From: Oscillospiraceae bacterium | GTDB lineage: Bacteria; Bacillota; Clostridia; Oscillospirales; Ruminococcaceae | Length of the DNA stretch: 36,150 nt | Reading direction: 5' to 3' | Assembly (NCBI GenBank): GCA_020024185.1 | Contig: JAHHUD010000010.1 | Location: 1-36,150, forward strand | In this document: piece by piece, positions 27,799-36,150 of the stretch | Numbering within the stretch: position 1 is the stretch's first letter | How the letters are laid out: each line of letters begins with the position of its first letter | Program-made: the position numbers and the translations under genes | Notes under the pieces: generated by a model | What the model saw: only the letters and a program-made list of their open reading frames with translations | What the model was told of the DNA's origin: nothing | The model's database searches: none

Positions 27799-27928
27799 CG
27801 TTTTTCACCTCAAAATCTTTTTTAATTAAACCCATATCTTCAAGTTCAATAAGAATTGTGACAAGCCATAAATATGGTACATTTTTTAATACTTCACTAT
27901 TTTTTATTAAATTAGAAATGTTTATCAT
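27791..27928 (-). CDS. Small late protein, 45 residues
   Basis: ATG 27928 is preferred, with AAAGGAAG upstream. A longer frame from 28027 would run back through the terminator hairpin and gives a cysteine-rich start without a ribosome binding site. The product (NISNLIKNSEVLKNV, then LWLVTILIELEDMGLI) is one or two amphipathic or hydrophobic helices. It overlaps the next gene by 8 nt. Function unknown. Confidence 0.5.
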   Translation of the reverse strand: MINISNLIKNSEVLKNVPYLWLVTILIELEDMGLIKKDFEVKNDV

Positions 27929-27972
27929 CAATAGCACTTCCTTTGTAATTTCTAATGAAATTGTACAATAAA

Positions 27973-28004
27973 AAAGACAATCTGCACATTGACAGACTGT
28001 CTTT
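27973..28004 (-). terminator. Terminator after the sigma-like gene
   Basis: On the minus strand a 12-bp stem (AAAGACAGTCTG with CAGATTGTCTTT, one G-T pair) and an 8-nt loop are followed by TTTTTTATT. It lies 10 nt beyond the stop of the gene at 28014 and splits the late block there. The stem is also usable on the plus strand. Confidence 0.75.
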
Positions 28005-28013
28005 ATTTTGTAG

Positions 28014-28289
28014 TTATTTATAATCAATCAAAATTGGAATTAACTCGCAATATTTCCAAGCTTGCTGTATCTTAACAAGACCTTTTTTCTTATGTTTTGC
28101 GACAAAATCTCGGCTGACTTGTAGTCTTTCGGAAGCTTGTTCTTCTGTGACATCATCTACGCAACATATAAATACGCATTCTCGCTCTTTTTCGGTTAAG
28201 CTAACATAAGTCATAGCAAAATCTAAAATGTGTTTATAGGGCGATTTTAAAGCTTTTAAAACGATTTCTCTATCTAACAAAAAAATCAC
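28014..28289 (-). CDS. Sigma-70 region-4-like regulator
   Basis: 91 residues from GTG 28289. The core LTEKERECVFICCVDDVTEE then QASERLQVSRDFVAKHKKKG (about residues 31-70) matches the helix-turn-helix of sigma region 4 and of small phage late regulators. The first hydrophobic residues (IFLLDREIV) are not a membrane segment. It lies just upstream of a terminator and the virion-type small genes. It is a candidate activator of late transcription, by fold only. Confidence 0.65.
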   Translation of the reverse strand: MIFLLDREIVLKALKSPYKHILDFAMTYVSLTEKERECVFICCVDDVTEEQASERLQVSRDFVAKHKKKGLVKIQQAWKYCELIPILIDYK

Positions 28290-28413
28290 CTTGCTTTGAA
28301 TTTGTAATTTTTGATTTGCGTGTTTTATTTTTTACAGGTTTGTTTTTGCTGGATATTTTTGTTTTTGTTACTCTGCTAGTTGTTTTCTTAACAACTTTCT
28401 TTGCGTATGCCAT
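28270..28413 (-). CDS. Very basic small protein, 47 residues
   Basis: The start overlaps the previous stop (TAATG), so translation is probably coupled. The chain is dominated by Lys/Arg/Thr/Ser (AKKVVKKTTSRVTKTKISSK), like a nucleic-acid-binding or DNA-packing peptide. It overlaps the sigma-like gene by 20 nt. Absence of hydrophobic segments rules out a membrane role. Confidence 0.5.
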   Translation of the reverse strand: MAYAKKVVKKTTSRVTKTKISSKNKPVKNKTRKSKITNSKQGDFFVR

Positions 28414-28787
28414 TATTCGTCACCACCAATCATATAACTATTATTATCACCAGCATTAGCAATTCCATTGTCTCCTGCTTCTGCTTCATAAGTGTATTCT
28501 TCAACAACTTCTTCAACTGTTTCTTTTTCAATTACCAAGCTTTCTTGATAATCAAAATATCTGTACACTGAGTTTAAGGCAATAAAAGAACTGCATAAAA
28601 TCAAAACAGACAAAACAATTGTTAAACAGATAATTAGTATTTGCATTGTTTTTTGTTTTTTAAGATAGCGTTCTTTATCTTGAGTAGCTATTTTCGCCAC
28701 TTGCTCTGCAATATATTCGTTTTCTGTGGATAAAATTCTTTTTTCAATATTTGTTACTTTATTTTCAATATCTTTTAAACTTGCCAT
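28413..28787 (-). CDS. Single-pass membrane protein with acidic tail, late block
   Basis: 124 residues from ATG 28787, with GGGGGAT upstream and overlap TAATG with the XhlA-like gene. An N-terminal coiled coil (KDIENKVTNIEKRILSTEN) precedes a transmembrane segment (MQILIICLTIVLSVLILCSS, about residues 47-66). An acidic C-terminal region (VEEVVEEYTYEAEAGDNG) follows. Coil plus membrane segment next to holin genes suggests a lysis accessory (spanin- or XhlA-like). The exact role is unknown. Confidence 0.6.
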   Translation of the reverse strand: MASLKDIENKVTNIEKRILSTENEYIAEQVAKIATQDKERYLKKQKTMQILIICLTIVLSVLILCSSFIALNSVYRYFDYQESLVIEKETVEEVVEEYTYEAEAGDNGIANAGDNNSYMIGGDE

Positions 28788-29083
28788 TATATCCCCCATT
28801 TAACAGCCAACAAACCTAAAACAAGTAATATTGCCCATTGTGCAACTGTATTTAATATTAAATCATACCTTTTACCAGGTTTACTTTTTAACTCTGCAAT
28901 ATCAGATTTTATATCTTTTAAAGTGTCTAAAATCTGTTTTTGTTGAGTATCTGAAACGCCTTGTTTATATAGGTTTTCTTCATTGTTTTTGTAAAATTCT
29001 TTGTGTTGTTCGCTGTTTTTTTTAATTTCATCTTGTAATGCCGAAATTACATGTTCATATTTACATTCGTTGCATTCTGCCAT
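28787..29083 (-). CDS. XhlA-like lysis accessory protein
   Basis: 98 residues. The N-terminal part has a CNECK pair and a helical coil (HKEFYKNNEENLYKQ, then ILDTLKDIKSDIAELKSK). The C-terminus is one transmembrane segment (LNTVAQWAILLVLGLLAV). This coil-then-membrane layout is the hemolysin XhlA family, which works with a holin to open the cell membrane. It lies 12 nt after the holin gene. Confidence 0.7.
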   Translation of the reverse strand: MAECNECKYEHVISALQDEIKKNSEQHKEFYKNNEENLYKQGVSDTQQKQILDTLKDIKSDIAELKSKPGKRYDLILNTVAQWAILLVLGLLAVKWGI

Positions 29084-29095
29084 TTAACCACCCCA

Positions 29096-29353
29096 TTATA
29101 CTGGCTTGTTTCGTGACATTACACGTTCACTATCTTTAATGCCTTTTGTTGTAGGGTCATTAAAAACACCCCCAATAGCCACAATAACAGAAACTATCAT
29201 ATATGGGTTTGAAATAAGGTTTTTTAATGCTTCTCCTACCAATTGCCATGATGTGAGCATTTCTGGGTTAACTCCCATTGCTGTAAAGATTACACCAAGT
29301 AGTCCAATCCAAAACATAGGATTTTTTAATCTTACTGGAATGTTAATTTTCAT
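29096..29353 (-). CDS. Holin, phi-LC3 family
   Basis: 85 residues. The pattern INIPVRLKNPMFWIGLLGVI at the N-terminus, then MGVNPEMLTSWQLV and NPYMIVSVIVAIGGVFNDPT followed by TKGIKDSERVM, is the phi-LC3 holin family (Phage_holin_1). Two membrane segments (about residues 12-25 and 49-64) allow it to form pores that release the endolysin. It lies next to the XhlA-like gene. Confidence 0.92.
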   Translation of the reverse strand: MKINIPVRLKNPMFWIGLLGVIFTAMGVNPEMLTSWQLVGEALKNLISNPYMIVSVIVAIGGVFNDPTTKGIKDSERVMSRNKPV

Positions 29354-29392
29354 AATATTATTACCTTTCTTTTTTATATAAATTAAAGACTA

Positions 29393-32300
29393 TTAGTCTT
29401 TTTCACGAATTTTACTGTAAACTCTTTTTGCTTCTTCTTGTGAAAAGCCTATATCAACAAGATTTTTTATTGCATTTTGTTTTACAGTACCAGGAATTGT
29501 TTTATTCCTAAAATCTTTTTTGCCTTCTGTATTATCAATAATTTCTTTTGCTACAAAATAATTAGCTACATTTTCTGGTGAATAATTCAAGTAAACTTTT
29601 TTTATTTTTGTTTCAAGTTCTTTTTCACTATTTACACCAAGACTTTTTAATGTTTCATAATCTGCAATTTGCTTAGCGTTATCATAAATATTTTGAATAA
29701 TCTTAGATTTTTGGTCATCATTTAATTTATTATAAGCCTTTGACTGCATAAATGCTTGAACATCACTGTATGAGTTTTCGCCCATAACCTTTTGATATGC
29801 TGAATATTCTTTATTATCAAGGTTATAATCTTTCCCGTTCCTTGTTATAGTGTAGATTGCTTTTCTAGGAAATATGTTTTCATTACCTAATTTTTCATAA
29901 ATACGATTTATTTCTTTGTCAACATTTGATTGTTTGTAAATCGTTGCTTTACCAGGATTAACATACTGACTAATTATCGCTTGCCCCGTGCTATCATCTC
30001 TTTTTATTTCTCTCCCCCAAGTATCATAAGAAGCTGGTAATGTTTTACTTAAACCAGGTATTTTGCTTTTTACAGTGTCTAATTGGCTTTTAATAGTGTT
30101 ACCTTTTGAAAATGTTGAACGCTGTGTAGTATCAATTACTCTTGCAGTTGACCCTAATGCTGACGGAATAAATCCACTTGGTATTTCTATAAATTCATTT
30201 ACAACATTTTCGGTTTTTGAGCCATTGCCTCCCAATATATCGCTTATAGATTGTAAAGGTGAGATATTAAGCCATGCGTCGCCAGATGAATAAATTGCTT
30301 TTTTTGCAGTTTCAAAAGGTGATTTGCCTTCACTTTCAGCAATAGTCGCACCAATTATTAAAGGAATAGCGGCAGGTTGTGCCCAGTCATAAGACATATA
30401 AACATTACCTATTTTAACAGCAAAAGGTTGTATGCCTTGTTGTTTTTCAAAAGCAGATTTTTTTCTGTTTTCTGGACTTGCACCAGTTATAACGCCTTTT
30501 CTTGCAAGAAACGCACCTAATGCAATTAAAGCAGTACCAGTTAAGTTTTTACCCAATTCATCTATAATTAGATTAGCATCTGCACCATTTTTAGCTTTTT
30601 TAAAAGTGCTTATTATTCCAGCAGGTGAATAATCAATGCCACGCATTGCTACGTTTGCAGGTGTTTTAGTAAACGGCAAGATTACTTCACCAACTCCATA
30701 ACCTGCGTCATTAAGTCCCTTTTTTATTTTACTTAATGTTTCACTTAGCACTGTATCATCTTTAAATGTTGCCCTTAATGCTTCTTGATAAGCTAATGTT
30801 ATAGCTTCTGGTGGCACATCATCAACATTCTTAATACCTTTAGCTTGAATATAAGAGCCTAAACGAGATTTAAAAGCCTTTTCGACAAAAGGTGTATCCC
30901 CTTTGTCTAATAAATCGTAAGTAACATTACGCAATGTTTCCATTATGCCAGCATTGTCTTTGCCAAGTTTAGCGTTTATATTTTCAAGTACACCAGGGAA
31001 TAAATTGTTAAATACTTGTGTTGGTTTACCTTCTTTAAAAACTTGCTTGTCAATGTTTAAAGTTTTACCAGTTTCTAAATATTTGTTAGTATCTTCCAAA
31101 CTGCCTTTTACACCATTCCATACATCATTAGCTAGATTTTTTGCGTTTTTTGTTACCAATAAAGCTTGATTAGGCTTAAAGTCTTTATTCATAATGCTGT
31201 ATGCGTTTTGCATAATTGCAGATGATTTATAACTTAAATCTGTTAAAGGTTTTAAAAATGCGTTAGATATAATATTTCGTACATTTGTTCTAGGGTTTAA
31301 TAACCAGCTAACACGCCTAAATTCAACTAATTTTTCAAGTAAAGTAGATGGATATTCTTTTGATAATCTTTTCCCTACTGTGTCAAAAGCATTTTTAATA
31401 GCTTCACTGTCACCGGGCTTAATATTTTTAAACATTTTAAATTCTTCATCTGTAAGGTTAAAGTCTTTCCATTTACCTTTAAATTTTTTTAAGCCCTCAG
31501 CGTTAAGTTTATCTAAATCTCTCTGTAAATAACGCATTGCAGTTGTTGGGTCATTCTTTAAAAGTGCAATTGCTGCTGCTTGCGTAAATTGTCCAGACTT
31601 TGTAAGTGCTTCACTCATTCGACGGACAACATCAACAGCTTCATCTTTTTTGCCTTGCTCTATATATATATTAGCAAGTTCATTTCCTAATACAATAGCT
31701 TCTGGATTTCTAGTTTCAATTTGTTTATTAAATTCATTAACGGCATTTTCAAAGCCACTATCTAATATATCATTAGCTTTTTGTATGGTATCTTTGTTAT
31801 GTGCAACTTTATACAAAGCTTCTTCATCAATTAAAGCGTCGCTAAGTTCTTTTGATGTACCGACTTTTTTAGCCAAAGTGTCCTCGTAACTTCTTCGCCT
31901 TAAATCTCCAGTAAGAGTATCATCTATTGGTGGAGTTGTTTCTAACTTTGGCAATGGTTCAACTTCTTTTGCAATAGATTTGTTTGTAACATCATCTATG
32001 CTCTTTAAATTTGGTTTATTTACTATGTTTTCATCAAGTTTAGGAATATCACTATCAATAATTTCTTTGTTTAAATTATCGGCAATTTGAGGCTTTACAA
32101 TAGATGTTTCAAGCTCTTTAACGGATTTTGCCCCTACACTATCAGCAAGTGCCGATTTTTGTATATTGTCCATTTGCTCTAAAGCTTTTTCAGCAATTTC
32201 AACTTCTTGCTTATTTAATTTTCTTGTTTTAATCGCTTTAAATATTCCACCTAAAGCTTCACCACCAAGATTATAGCCTATATTAGTGGCAATATTTTTT

Positions 32301-33139
32301 AACGCTTCTTGTGATATTTCGCCAGCTGTTTTCCCTTTATATGCGTTACTTATTGCTTCTGGTGCTGTATCTAATGCAATATCAAGCAAAGTATCGCCAA
32401 TTACATTTTTAGCAACTTTCCCAGCGACTTCTGTTGCGATTTTACCCCCAGTAGCTTTTGCGACGCCTTTTCCAATTATACCACCAATACCAGAAGATAC
32501 AGCACTGACACCAGGAATACCACCAGCTATTCTACTGCCAACTGCATATTGCCCTAATTTGCCAGCTGTATAACCAGCACCATAAGCAATAGGGTTTTGT
32601 GTTTTTTGTGCGTCATAATATTGTTGAGATTGTTTATCGTAATATTCTTTATCAATGTTTGGATTTACCATTGCCGTTAAATCTGTAAAAGGTTTAAAAC
32701 TTCCACCTATACCTTGTGCAAACTGTCCTTTTAAAGTAGATTTATTTTTTAAGTTTGTCATTAAATCGTACTTTTCCATTGCTTTTGGGTCATCTTTAAA
32801 TTTTCCAGAATTAAAATCTTTTTTCAATTGTTCTGCATAGGCTCTAGCTTCTTTTAACTCATCTTTAGTCATTTTATAGTTTGGAGAAACATACCTTTGC
32901 ATTTTTTCTTCAACTGTTTCCACTTTTGGTAAAGCAAGTTCAGTTTTATTTATTTGTGGTATTTCACGATTATAATATCTTTCTTGAAAAGCTGAATAAG
33001 CAGGGCTTGCCTGTACTTTTGCACTATCCCACTCAGCTTTTTTAGCTAGATAACGGGACAGAGTGTCTGTCCCATCATAGCTATATTCACTTTGATTATT
33101 ATTTGATTTTAATTTTCTTAATTCGTCTAAATCAACCAT
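29393..33139 (-). CDS. Large internal virion protein (ejection / membrane-penetrating)
   Basis: 1248 residues. The N-terminal 180 residues are charged and helical. A Gly/Ala/Val-rich stretch at about residues 190-260 (IAGGIPGVSAVSSGIGGIIG and following) looks membrane-inserting. The long central part is helical and charged (about 300-560). A conserved segment, RRVSWLLNPRTNVRNIISNA (about 610-630), occurs in many gut podophage internal proteins. A second hydrophobic segment is NLTGTALIALGAFLA. It would leave the capsid during infection and help DNA cross the envelope. No lytic transglycosylase motif is clear. Confidence 0.7.
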   Translation of the reverse strand: MVDLDELRKLKSNNNQSEYSYDGTDTLSRYLAKKAEWDSAKVQASPAYSAFQERYYNREIPQINKTELALPKVETVEEKMQRYVSPNYKMTKDELKEARAYAEQLKKDFNSGKFKDDPKAMEKYDLMTNLKNKSTLKGQFAQGIGGSFKPFTDLTAMVNPNIDKEYYDKQSQQYYDAQKTQNPIAYGAGYTAGKLGQYAVGSRIAGGIPGVSAVSSGIGGIIGKGVAKATGGKIATEVAGKVAKNVIGDTLLDIALDTAPEAISNAYKGKTAGEISQEALKNIATNIGYNLGGEALGGIFKAIKTRKLNKQEVEIAEKALEQMDNIQKSALADSVGAKSVKELETSIVKPQIADNLNKEIIDSDIPKLDENIVNKPNLKSIDDVTNKSIAKEVEPLPKLETTPPIDDTLTGDLRRRSYEDTLAKKVGTSKELSDALIDEEALYKVAHNKDTIQKANDILDSGFENAVNEFNKQIETRNPEAIVLGNELANIYIEQGKKDEAVDVVRRMSEALTKSGQFTQAAAIALLKNDPTTAMRYLQRDLDKLNAEGLKKFKGKWKDFNLTDEEFKMFKNIKPGDSEAIKNAFDTVGKRLSKEYPSTLLEKLVEFRRVSWLLNPRTNVRNIISNAFLKPLTDLSYKSSAIMQNAYSIMNKDFKPNQALLVTKNAKNLANDVWNGVKGSLEDTNKYLETGKTLNIDKQVFKEGKPTQVFNNLFPGVLENINAKLGKDNAGIMETLRNVTYDLLDKGDTPFVEKAFKSRLGSYIQAKGIKNVDDVPPEAITLAYQEALRATFKDDTVLSETLSKIKKGLNDAGYGVGEVILPFTKTPANVAMRGIDYSPAGIISTFKKAKNGADANLIIDELGKNLTGTALIALGAFLARKGVITGASPENRKKSAFEKQQGIQPFAVKIGNVYMSYDWAQPAAIPLIIGATIAESEGKSPFETAKKAIYSSGDAWLNISPLQSISDILGGNGSKTENVVNEFIEIPSGFIPSALGSTARVIDTTQRSTFSKGNTIKSQLDTVKSKIPGLSKTLPASYDTWGREIKRDDSTGQAIISQYVNPGKATIYKQSNVDKEINRIYEKLGNENIFPRKAIYTITRNGKDYNLDNKEYSAYQKVMGENSYSDVQAFMQSKAYNKLNDDQKSKIIQNIYDNAKQIADYETLKSLGVNSEKELETKIKKVYLNYSPENVANYFVAKEIIDNTEGKKDFRNKTIPGTVKQNAIKNLVDIGFSQEEAKRVYSKIREKD

Positions 33140-33150
33140 AAAATCACCTA

Positions 33151-33972
33151 TTACAACAATCCTAACTTATCAAGCAAATCTGCGATAGCTTGGTCTTGTA
33201 TGCCTTGTCGGCTTAAATCGTTTGCTATTTCTTGTGCCGTTCCACCTTGATTAAATAAAGTTGTTGCTCGTTTATATGCAGCAGTTTTTGTTATATCTGG
33301 TGCAGTGCTTTTTGATGAGCCACCACTTGAACGTGTCATTTTAGGTAAAAAACTAGCATAAGTTTGTATTAGTCCGTTTGTATAATCTCTTTCTGCTGCC
33401 ATACTTGCCGCTGCTTCATCTGCTTCGGCTGCTGCAATTGCATTTAATTTATCTTGCTCAAGTGCTCCTAATTGATTAAGTTTTGCTTTTTCAATGTCCG
33501 TCCTATTATTACCATAAGCACTTTTTAAGCCAGCTAAAGAACTTTCAGTTGCTCCACCACTAACACCCATTGCTTGCATTTGTTGACCAAGTGCATTTTC
33601 ATCTTGCATTCTTCTAATGTAAGCTTGACGCTGTGCGTCTAATGTTGCGTCATTTAACTTATTTACTCCACTATCATAAGCACGGTTTGCAGCGTCAATT
33701 CGACCTTGTTTAATTCTTTCTCTTTCTGCTCTTTCTCTTGCTCTCTGCTCTTCTTGCAAAGCTAATATTTGGTTAAAATAAGCTTGTTGTGCAGAAAAAG
33801 GGTCATAGCTAGGACTTTGCTGTTGTGGTCTTGTAGGTGCTGGTGTTGGCTTTTGTGGTTGTGGTGCTGGTGTTGGTCGCCATGGTTTATACAATAAATC
33901 CATAGGATTTTTAAAATTAGGATTTTTTGGAATAGCTTCCAAAGGGTTTTTATATACTGCATAATTTGCCAT
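33151..33972 (-). CDS. Virion-associated helical protein
   Basis: 273 residues. A proline- and glutamine-rich segment (PWRPTPAPQPQKPTPAPTRP, about residues 31-50) links an N-terminal tail to a long alanine-rich helix with charged heptads (EEQRARERAERERIKQGRI and LNAIAAAEADEAAASM). A C-terminal helical domain with QGGTAQEIANDLSRQG follows. It is preceded by its own candidate promoter and lies just before the giant internal protein. Likely an internal or ejection protein; composition and position are the basis. Confidence 0.6.
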   Translation of the reverse strand: MANYAVYKNPLEAIPKNPNFKNPMDLLYKPWRPTPAPQPQKPTPAPTRPQQQSPSYDPFSAQQAYFNQILALQEEQRARERAERERIKQGRIDAANRAYDSGVNKLNDATLDAQRQAYIRRMQDENALGQQMQAMGVSGGATESSLAGLKSAYGNNRTDIEKAKLNQLGALEQDKLNAIAAAEADEAAASMAAERDYTNGLIQTYASFLPKMTRSSGGSSKSTAPDITKTAAYKRATTLFNQGGTAQEIANDLSRQGIQDQAIADLLDKLGLL

Positions 33973-33991
33973 TGTATCACCTCTTTATATA

Positions 33992-34020
33992 ATTATACTA
34001 TATTTATATGGTTTCTTCAA
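33992..34020 (-). promoter_or_regulatory. Candidate late promoter before the internal virion genes
   Basis: On the minus strand TTGAAG (34020-34015), a 17-base spacer and TATAAT (33997-33992) lie in the gap between the endolysin stop and the virion gene at 33972. The -35 is only partly consensus. Confidence 0.5.
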
Positions 34021-34023
34021 TAA

Positions 34024-35070
34024 TTAAAATTTTAATATAAATTCTTTTATTTGATTTATTTTGCTTTGTAATTCTTTGCTTTTTGATTTTTCAAATAGCA
34101 ATTCATTGTTTATTTTCAAAATTTCGTTGTCAGCTAATGTTATTTTTTGAGTTAATTCTTTTATCTGTAATTTAAGTGTTTTACATTCTTCACATTCTTT
34201 AATTGGTGGTTTTGGTGTTTCAACATAATCTTTAATACCAACATTTAAAGAATTGCATTTTCTTTCAATAACTATTTTATCACCATAAGATACATAAGCT
34301 GATGTTGTAATAAAACCATTTTCGACTTGATTATTATTTATGCCAAGCTTTTCAAGTTCTTTAATAATTGAGTTAATATCGCCAATGCTTGCTTGACCTA
34401 TAACAAGTTTAGTTGGTTCTTTTGATAAAACACTTTCAAAAGGTTTATTAAATCCGTTTAACCCTTTTTCTTTAATAATTGTTTCATAATCAACAAAACA
34501 ATTATTTAAATCAACGTTGCCATTAATTCCTGGTACAGTTCCTTTTGATGTGTATTGGTGCATGCTACAAGCTATTTTTTTATCATAAAGCAATCTATAA
34601 TCTGCTTTCCACAAAGTGTATTTACTACTTAAATAATTTGTATTAAATTTAGTTTGTAACCACACTGTATAGCTATAATATCCTACAAAATAGCCTTGTT
34701 TTTCAATTGTTGAGCAAAATACATCAACTATATCAGTAAGCTGTTGTTTAGTCAATTTGCCTTGTCTTTCGTTGTTTTCAACATCATAAAATACTGGCAA
34801 TTCAAATTGTTTACCTTTCATAAGGCTTAAGCAAAATTCAGCTTCTTTTTTTGCTACTTCTACATTGTCGGCAGCGGAATAATAATATACACCAACTGGG
34901 CAACCTACCGCCTTAAATCCTGCGTAATGTTTTTCAAAATAAGGGTCTATGCCCATATCTTGTTTACCCCAATAAGTAATACCGATACGAAGTATTACTC
35001 CGTCAATATTTTGTGCAACTGTTTTATAATCTACATTTGGTTGGTATTTTGAAATATCAAGTATTTTCAT
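34024..35070 (-). CDS. Endolysin, GH25 lysozyme with C-terminal coiled coil
   Basis: 348 residues. The GH25 domain (1 to about 195) opens with LDISKYQPN (Asp5) and has the catalytic DxE in FYDVEN (Asp96, Glu98), plus MHQYTSKGTVPGINGNVDLN, typical of the fold's last strand. A middle alpha/beta domain (about 225-285, with IIKELEKLGINNNQVENG) may bind the wall. A C-terminal part has CEEC and a coiled coil (LKLQIKELTQKITLADNEIL). It cuts the muramyl backbone. No signal peptide is present, so it needs the holin. Confidence 0.9.
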   Translation of the reverse strand: MKILDISKYQPNVDYKTVAQNIDGVILRIGITYWGKQDMGIDPYFEKHYAGFKAVGCPVGVYYYSAADNVEVAKKEAEFCLSLMKGKQFELPVFYDVENNERQGKLTKQQLTDIVDVFCSTIEKQGYFVGYYSYTVWLQTKFNTNYLSSKYTLWKADYRLLYDKKIACSMHQYTSKGTVPGINGNVDLNNCFVDYETIIKEKGLNGFNKPFESVLSKEPTKLVIGQASIGDINSIIKELEKLGINNNQVENGFITTSAYVSYGDKIVIERKCNSLNVGIKDYVETPKPPIKECEECKTLKLQIKELTQKITLADNEILKINNELLFEKSKSKELQSKINQIKEFILKF

Positions 35071-35083
35071 ATTATCACCTCAT

Positions 35084-35494
35084 TTATAAACCAAGTTTAT
35101 TTAGTTGTTCTTCAATATAAGTTCTTTTGCCAAGTTTAAAGATAATTCTATCTTCATATTTTGCAGGTGTTTCTGGACTTTCATTTTCTATTAAAACACT
35201 TTCAACCCCACATTTAAGCTTTAATACATAACCATCATAAATATTAGAAAAAGGTTGTGGTCCTTGTAAAAGATATTCACTTTCTAGTATTGTCATTGGA
35301 ATTTGGTCGTTTATCAGTGTAATTTCTTTTAAATTATCTTCTACAGATAAAACTTCATTAAGTTCATCAATACTTATTGTGCTTGTATCACATTCAAAAG
35401 TCAGTGTTCTTCTGCTTGAACCATTGTAATATTCTTCTGCTTCTATTGCTTTTAAATAATCTAATTCTTTGCTATTTTTAAATTTAATTTTCAT
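35084..35494 (-). CDS. Hypothetical tail-region protein, 136 residues
   Basis: AAAGGAG precedes the ATG. The chain alternates strands and short helices (KIKFKNSKELDYLKAIE, then RRTLTFECDTSTISIDELNE and GYVLKLKCGVESVLIE). It starts with the 'x-IKFKN' pattern often seen in tail accessory proteins. It lies between a fibre-like gene and the endolysin, 4 nt after the former. A role in tail or host recognition is inferred from position. Confidence 0.5.
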   Translation of the reverse strand: MKIKFKNSKELDYLKAIEAEEYYNGSSRRTLTFECDTSTISIDELNEVLSVEDNLKEITLINDQIPMTILESEYLLQGPQPFSNIYDGYVLKLKCGVESVLIENESPETPAKYEDRIIFKLGKRTYIEEQLNKLGL

Positions 35495-35498
35495 AATA

Positions 35499-36077
35499 TC
35501 ACTCCTTTAGTGTGCTTTTATTTACAGTAAATGAATAAGGGGCTGTAACCAATGTTGCAATTGATACATAATATTGCCCAGATATTCCTTGAACATCTAA
35601 CGATATTTTTAATGAATCGCCCGTTCTCTTATCAATTGTTGTTTGTGCTAATCTAATAGCGTTGTTGTGAGCGTCAGTTAAATTGTTGTATATGCCAAAA
35701 TAAAAATTATTAGTATATATCCCCTGTGGGCAAGAAATATCTAATTCAATAGTGTTAAACTGTGTTACATCTATTTTATTTATTGTGTTTTTCTTTTGCC
35801 ATTTTCCAAAATTATTAAACAAAATGCCTTGTTCATTTATAGGTGCTTCAACTGCCGATAAGCTTGTAAATTGCATTGTTGAACCCCAACCACCAGTAAT
35901 TTCAGTAAATTGGTTGTTTTTATCCAACAATTCACCATTCCAAGCTGAATATATTAAATGGTTTGCTGTTCCGTTCCAGTCATAAAGCTTTTTAATATTT
36001 CGGTTCACTGTTCCGTCCCAGTCAACTATTTTTTTATTTTTTATTTTAGTGGTTCCGTTCCAGTCAAATACTGCCAT
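35499..36077 (-). CDS. Tail accessory / fibre-like protein with DWNGT repeats
   Basis: 192 residues. The first 40 carry three repeats of D-W-(N/D)-G-T at spacings of about 15 and 14 residues (FDWNGTTKIKNK, VDWDGTVNRN, YDWNGTANH), plus a fourth partial AWNGE. The DNA of the repeats is also conserved. The rest is a beta-sandwich (FYFGIYNNLTDAHNNAIR, GISGQYYVSIATLV) of the kind found on tail proteins that bind sugars. It begins 2 nt after the tail fibre stop, behind AAAGGGAG. Probably a second host-contact protein. Confidence 0.6.
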   Translation of the reverse strand: MAVFDWNGTTKIKNKKIVDWDGTVNRNIKKLYDWNGTANHLIYSAWNGELLDKNNQFTEITGGWGSTMQFTSLSAVEAPINEQGILFNNFGKWQKKNTINKIDVTQFNTIELDISCPQGIYTNNFYFGIYNNLTDAHNNAIRLAQTTIDKRTGDSLKISLDVQGISGQYYVSIATLVTAPYSFTVNKSTLKE

Positions 36078-36079
36078 TT

Positions 36080-36150
36080 TTACTCCCTTTCAAACACAAG
36101 TATACTTGTGCTTACTTCTGCACCTAAATTATCAGTAACTCTAACATTTC
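36080..36150 (-). CDS. Tail fibre protein, C-terminal end (start at 961 across the join)
   Basis: The last codons (after the 45-base overlap: S-I-L-V-F-E-R-E, then TAA) lie here and complete the gene whose ATG is at 961. The stop overlaps the ribosome binding site of the next gene at 36077. The frame agrees exactly with the frame at base 1, which confirms the circular join. Confidence 0.85.
   Translation of the reverse strand, partial: NVRVTDNLGAEVSTSILVFERE
36106..36150. repeat. Terminal direct repeat (copy 2)
   Basis: The last 45 bases equal bases 1-45. Removing one copy gives a circle of about 36,105 bp with the tail fibre gene intact. Confidence 0.9.

Noticed and set aside
27791..28027. 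78-codon frame starting at 28027
   Set aside because: The first 33 codons run through the terminator hairpin at 27973-28004 and have no ribosome binding site. ATG 27928 has AAAGGAAG upstream.
35499..36150. Diversity-generating retroelement near the tail fibre
   Set aside because: No reverse transcriptase gene and no long adenine-substituted template/variable repeat pair was seen; the DWNGT repeats are short coding repeats.

Overview
This window is a whole, circularly assembled bacteriophage genome. The first 45 bases (1-45) are repeated exactly at the end (36106-36150), so the circle is about 36,105 bp, and one tail gene runs through the join. The DNA is AT-rich, ribosome binding sites are strong AGGAGG-type, and the phage carries a DnaC/DnaI-type helicase loader, a GH25 lysozyme and a phi-LC3-like holin. 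Together these point to a host in the Bacillota, probably an anaerobic gut bacterium. The head and tail genes (P22-like portal and coat, a gp4-like connector, a gp10-like tail protein, a very large internal protein, no tape measure, no tail sheath) indicate a short-tailed phage (podovirus).

There are two divergent transcription blocks. They start from a control region at about 9690-9900, which holds a sigma-70-type promoter on each strand and inverted repeats that could be operators. The rightward (+) early block runs from 9902 to 25432. It contains small regulators and zinc-ribbon proteins, a 3D-domain protein, recombination genes (Rad52/Sak-like annealing protein, NinB-like protein, SSB, RusA resolvase), an antirepressor, a cytosine-C5 methyltransferase, a replication initiator with an apparent origin inside its gene, a helicase loader split by an intein, a pentapeptide-repeat protein, many small unknown genes, a complete FolD, and a lipoprotein. 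Extra internal promoters lie at 13681, 16203 and 20413.

The leftward (-) late block runs from about 9657 down through position 1, across the join to 36150, and down to 25597. Its order is terminase small and large subunits, portal, scaffold, coat, connector, tail protein, tail fibre, further tail proteins, GH25 endolysin, internal virion proteins, holin and XhlA-like membrane proteins, a sigma-region-4-like regulator, and a group of small virion-type proteins. The two blocks converge on a bidirectional terminator at 25549-25588. That site also forms the 3' end of a possible small RNA.

The most notable items are: a 235-nt group I intron without an endonuclease gene (26873-27107), which joins two exons into a 186-residue protein; a LAGLIDADG intein inside the Walker A loop of the helicase loader; a promoter-driven 128-nt leader (20448-20575) with two hairpins whose 7-nt loops are perfectly complementary (kissing loops); a candidate small RNA (25483-25588) carrying an anti-Shine-Dalgarno stretch; a frame-independent iteron array plus AT-rich 15-mers inside the initiator gene; and a phage-borne folD. 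No integrase, CI-type repressor, DNA polymerase or primase was found, so the phage appears to recruit the host replisome and its lifestyle is unresolved.
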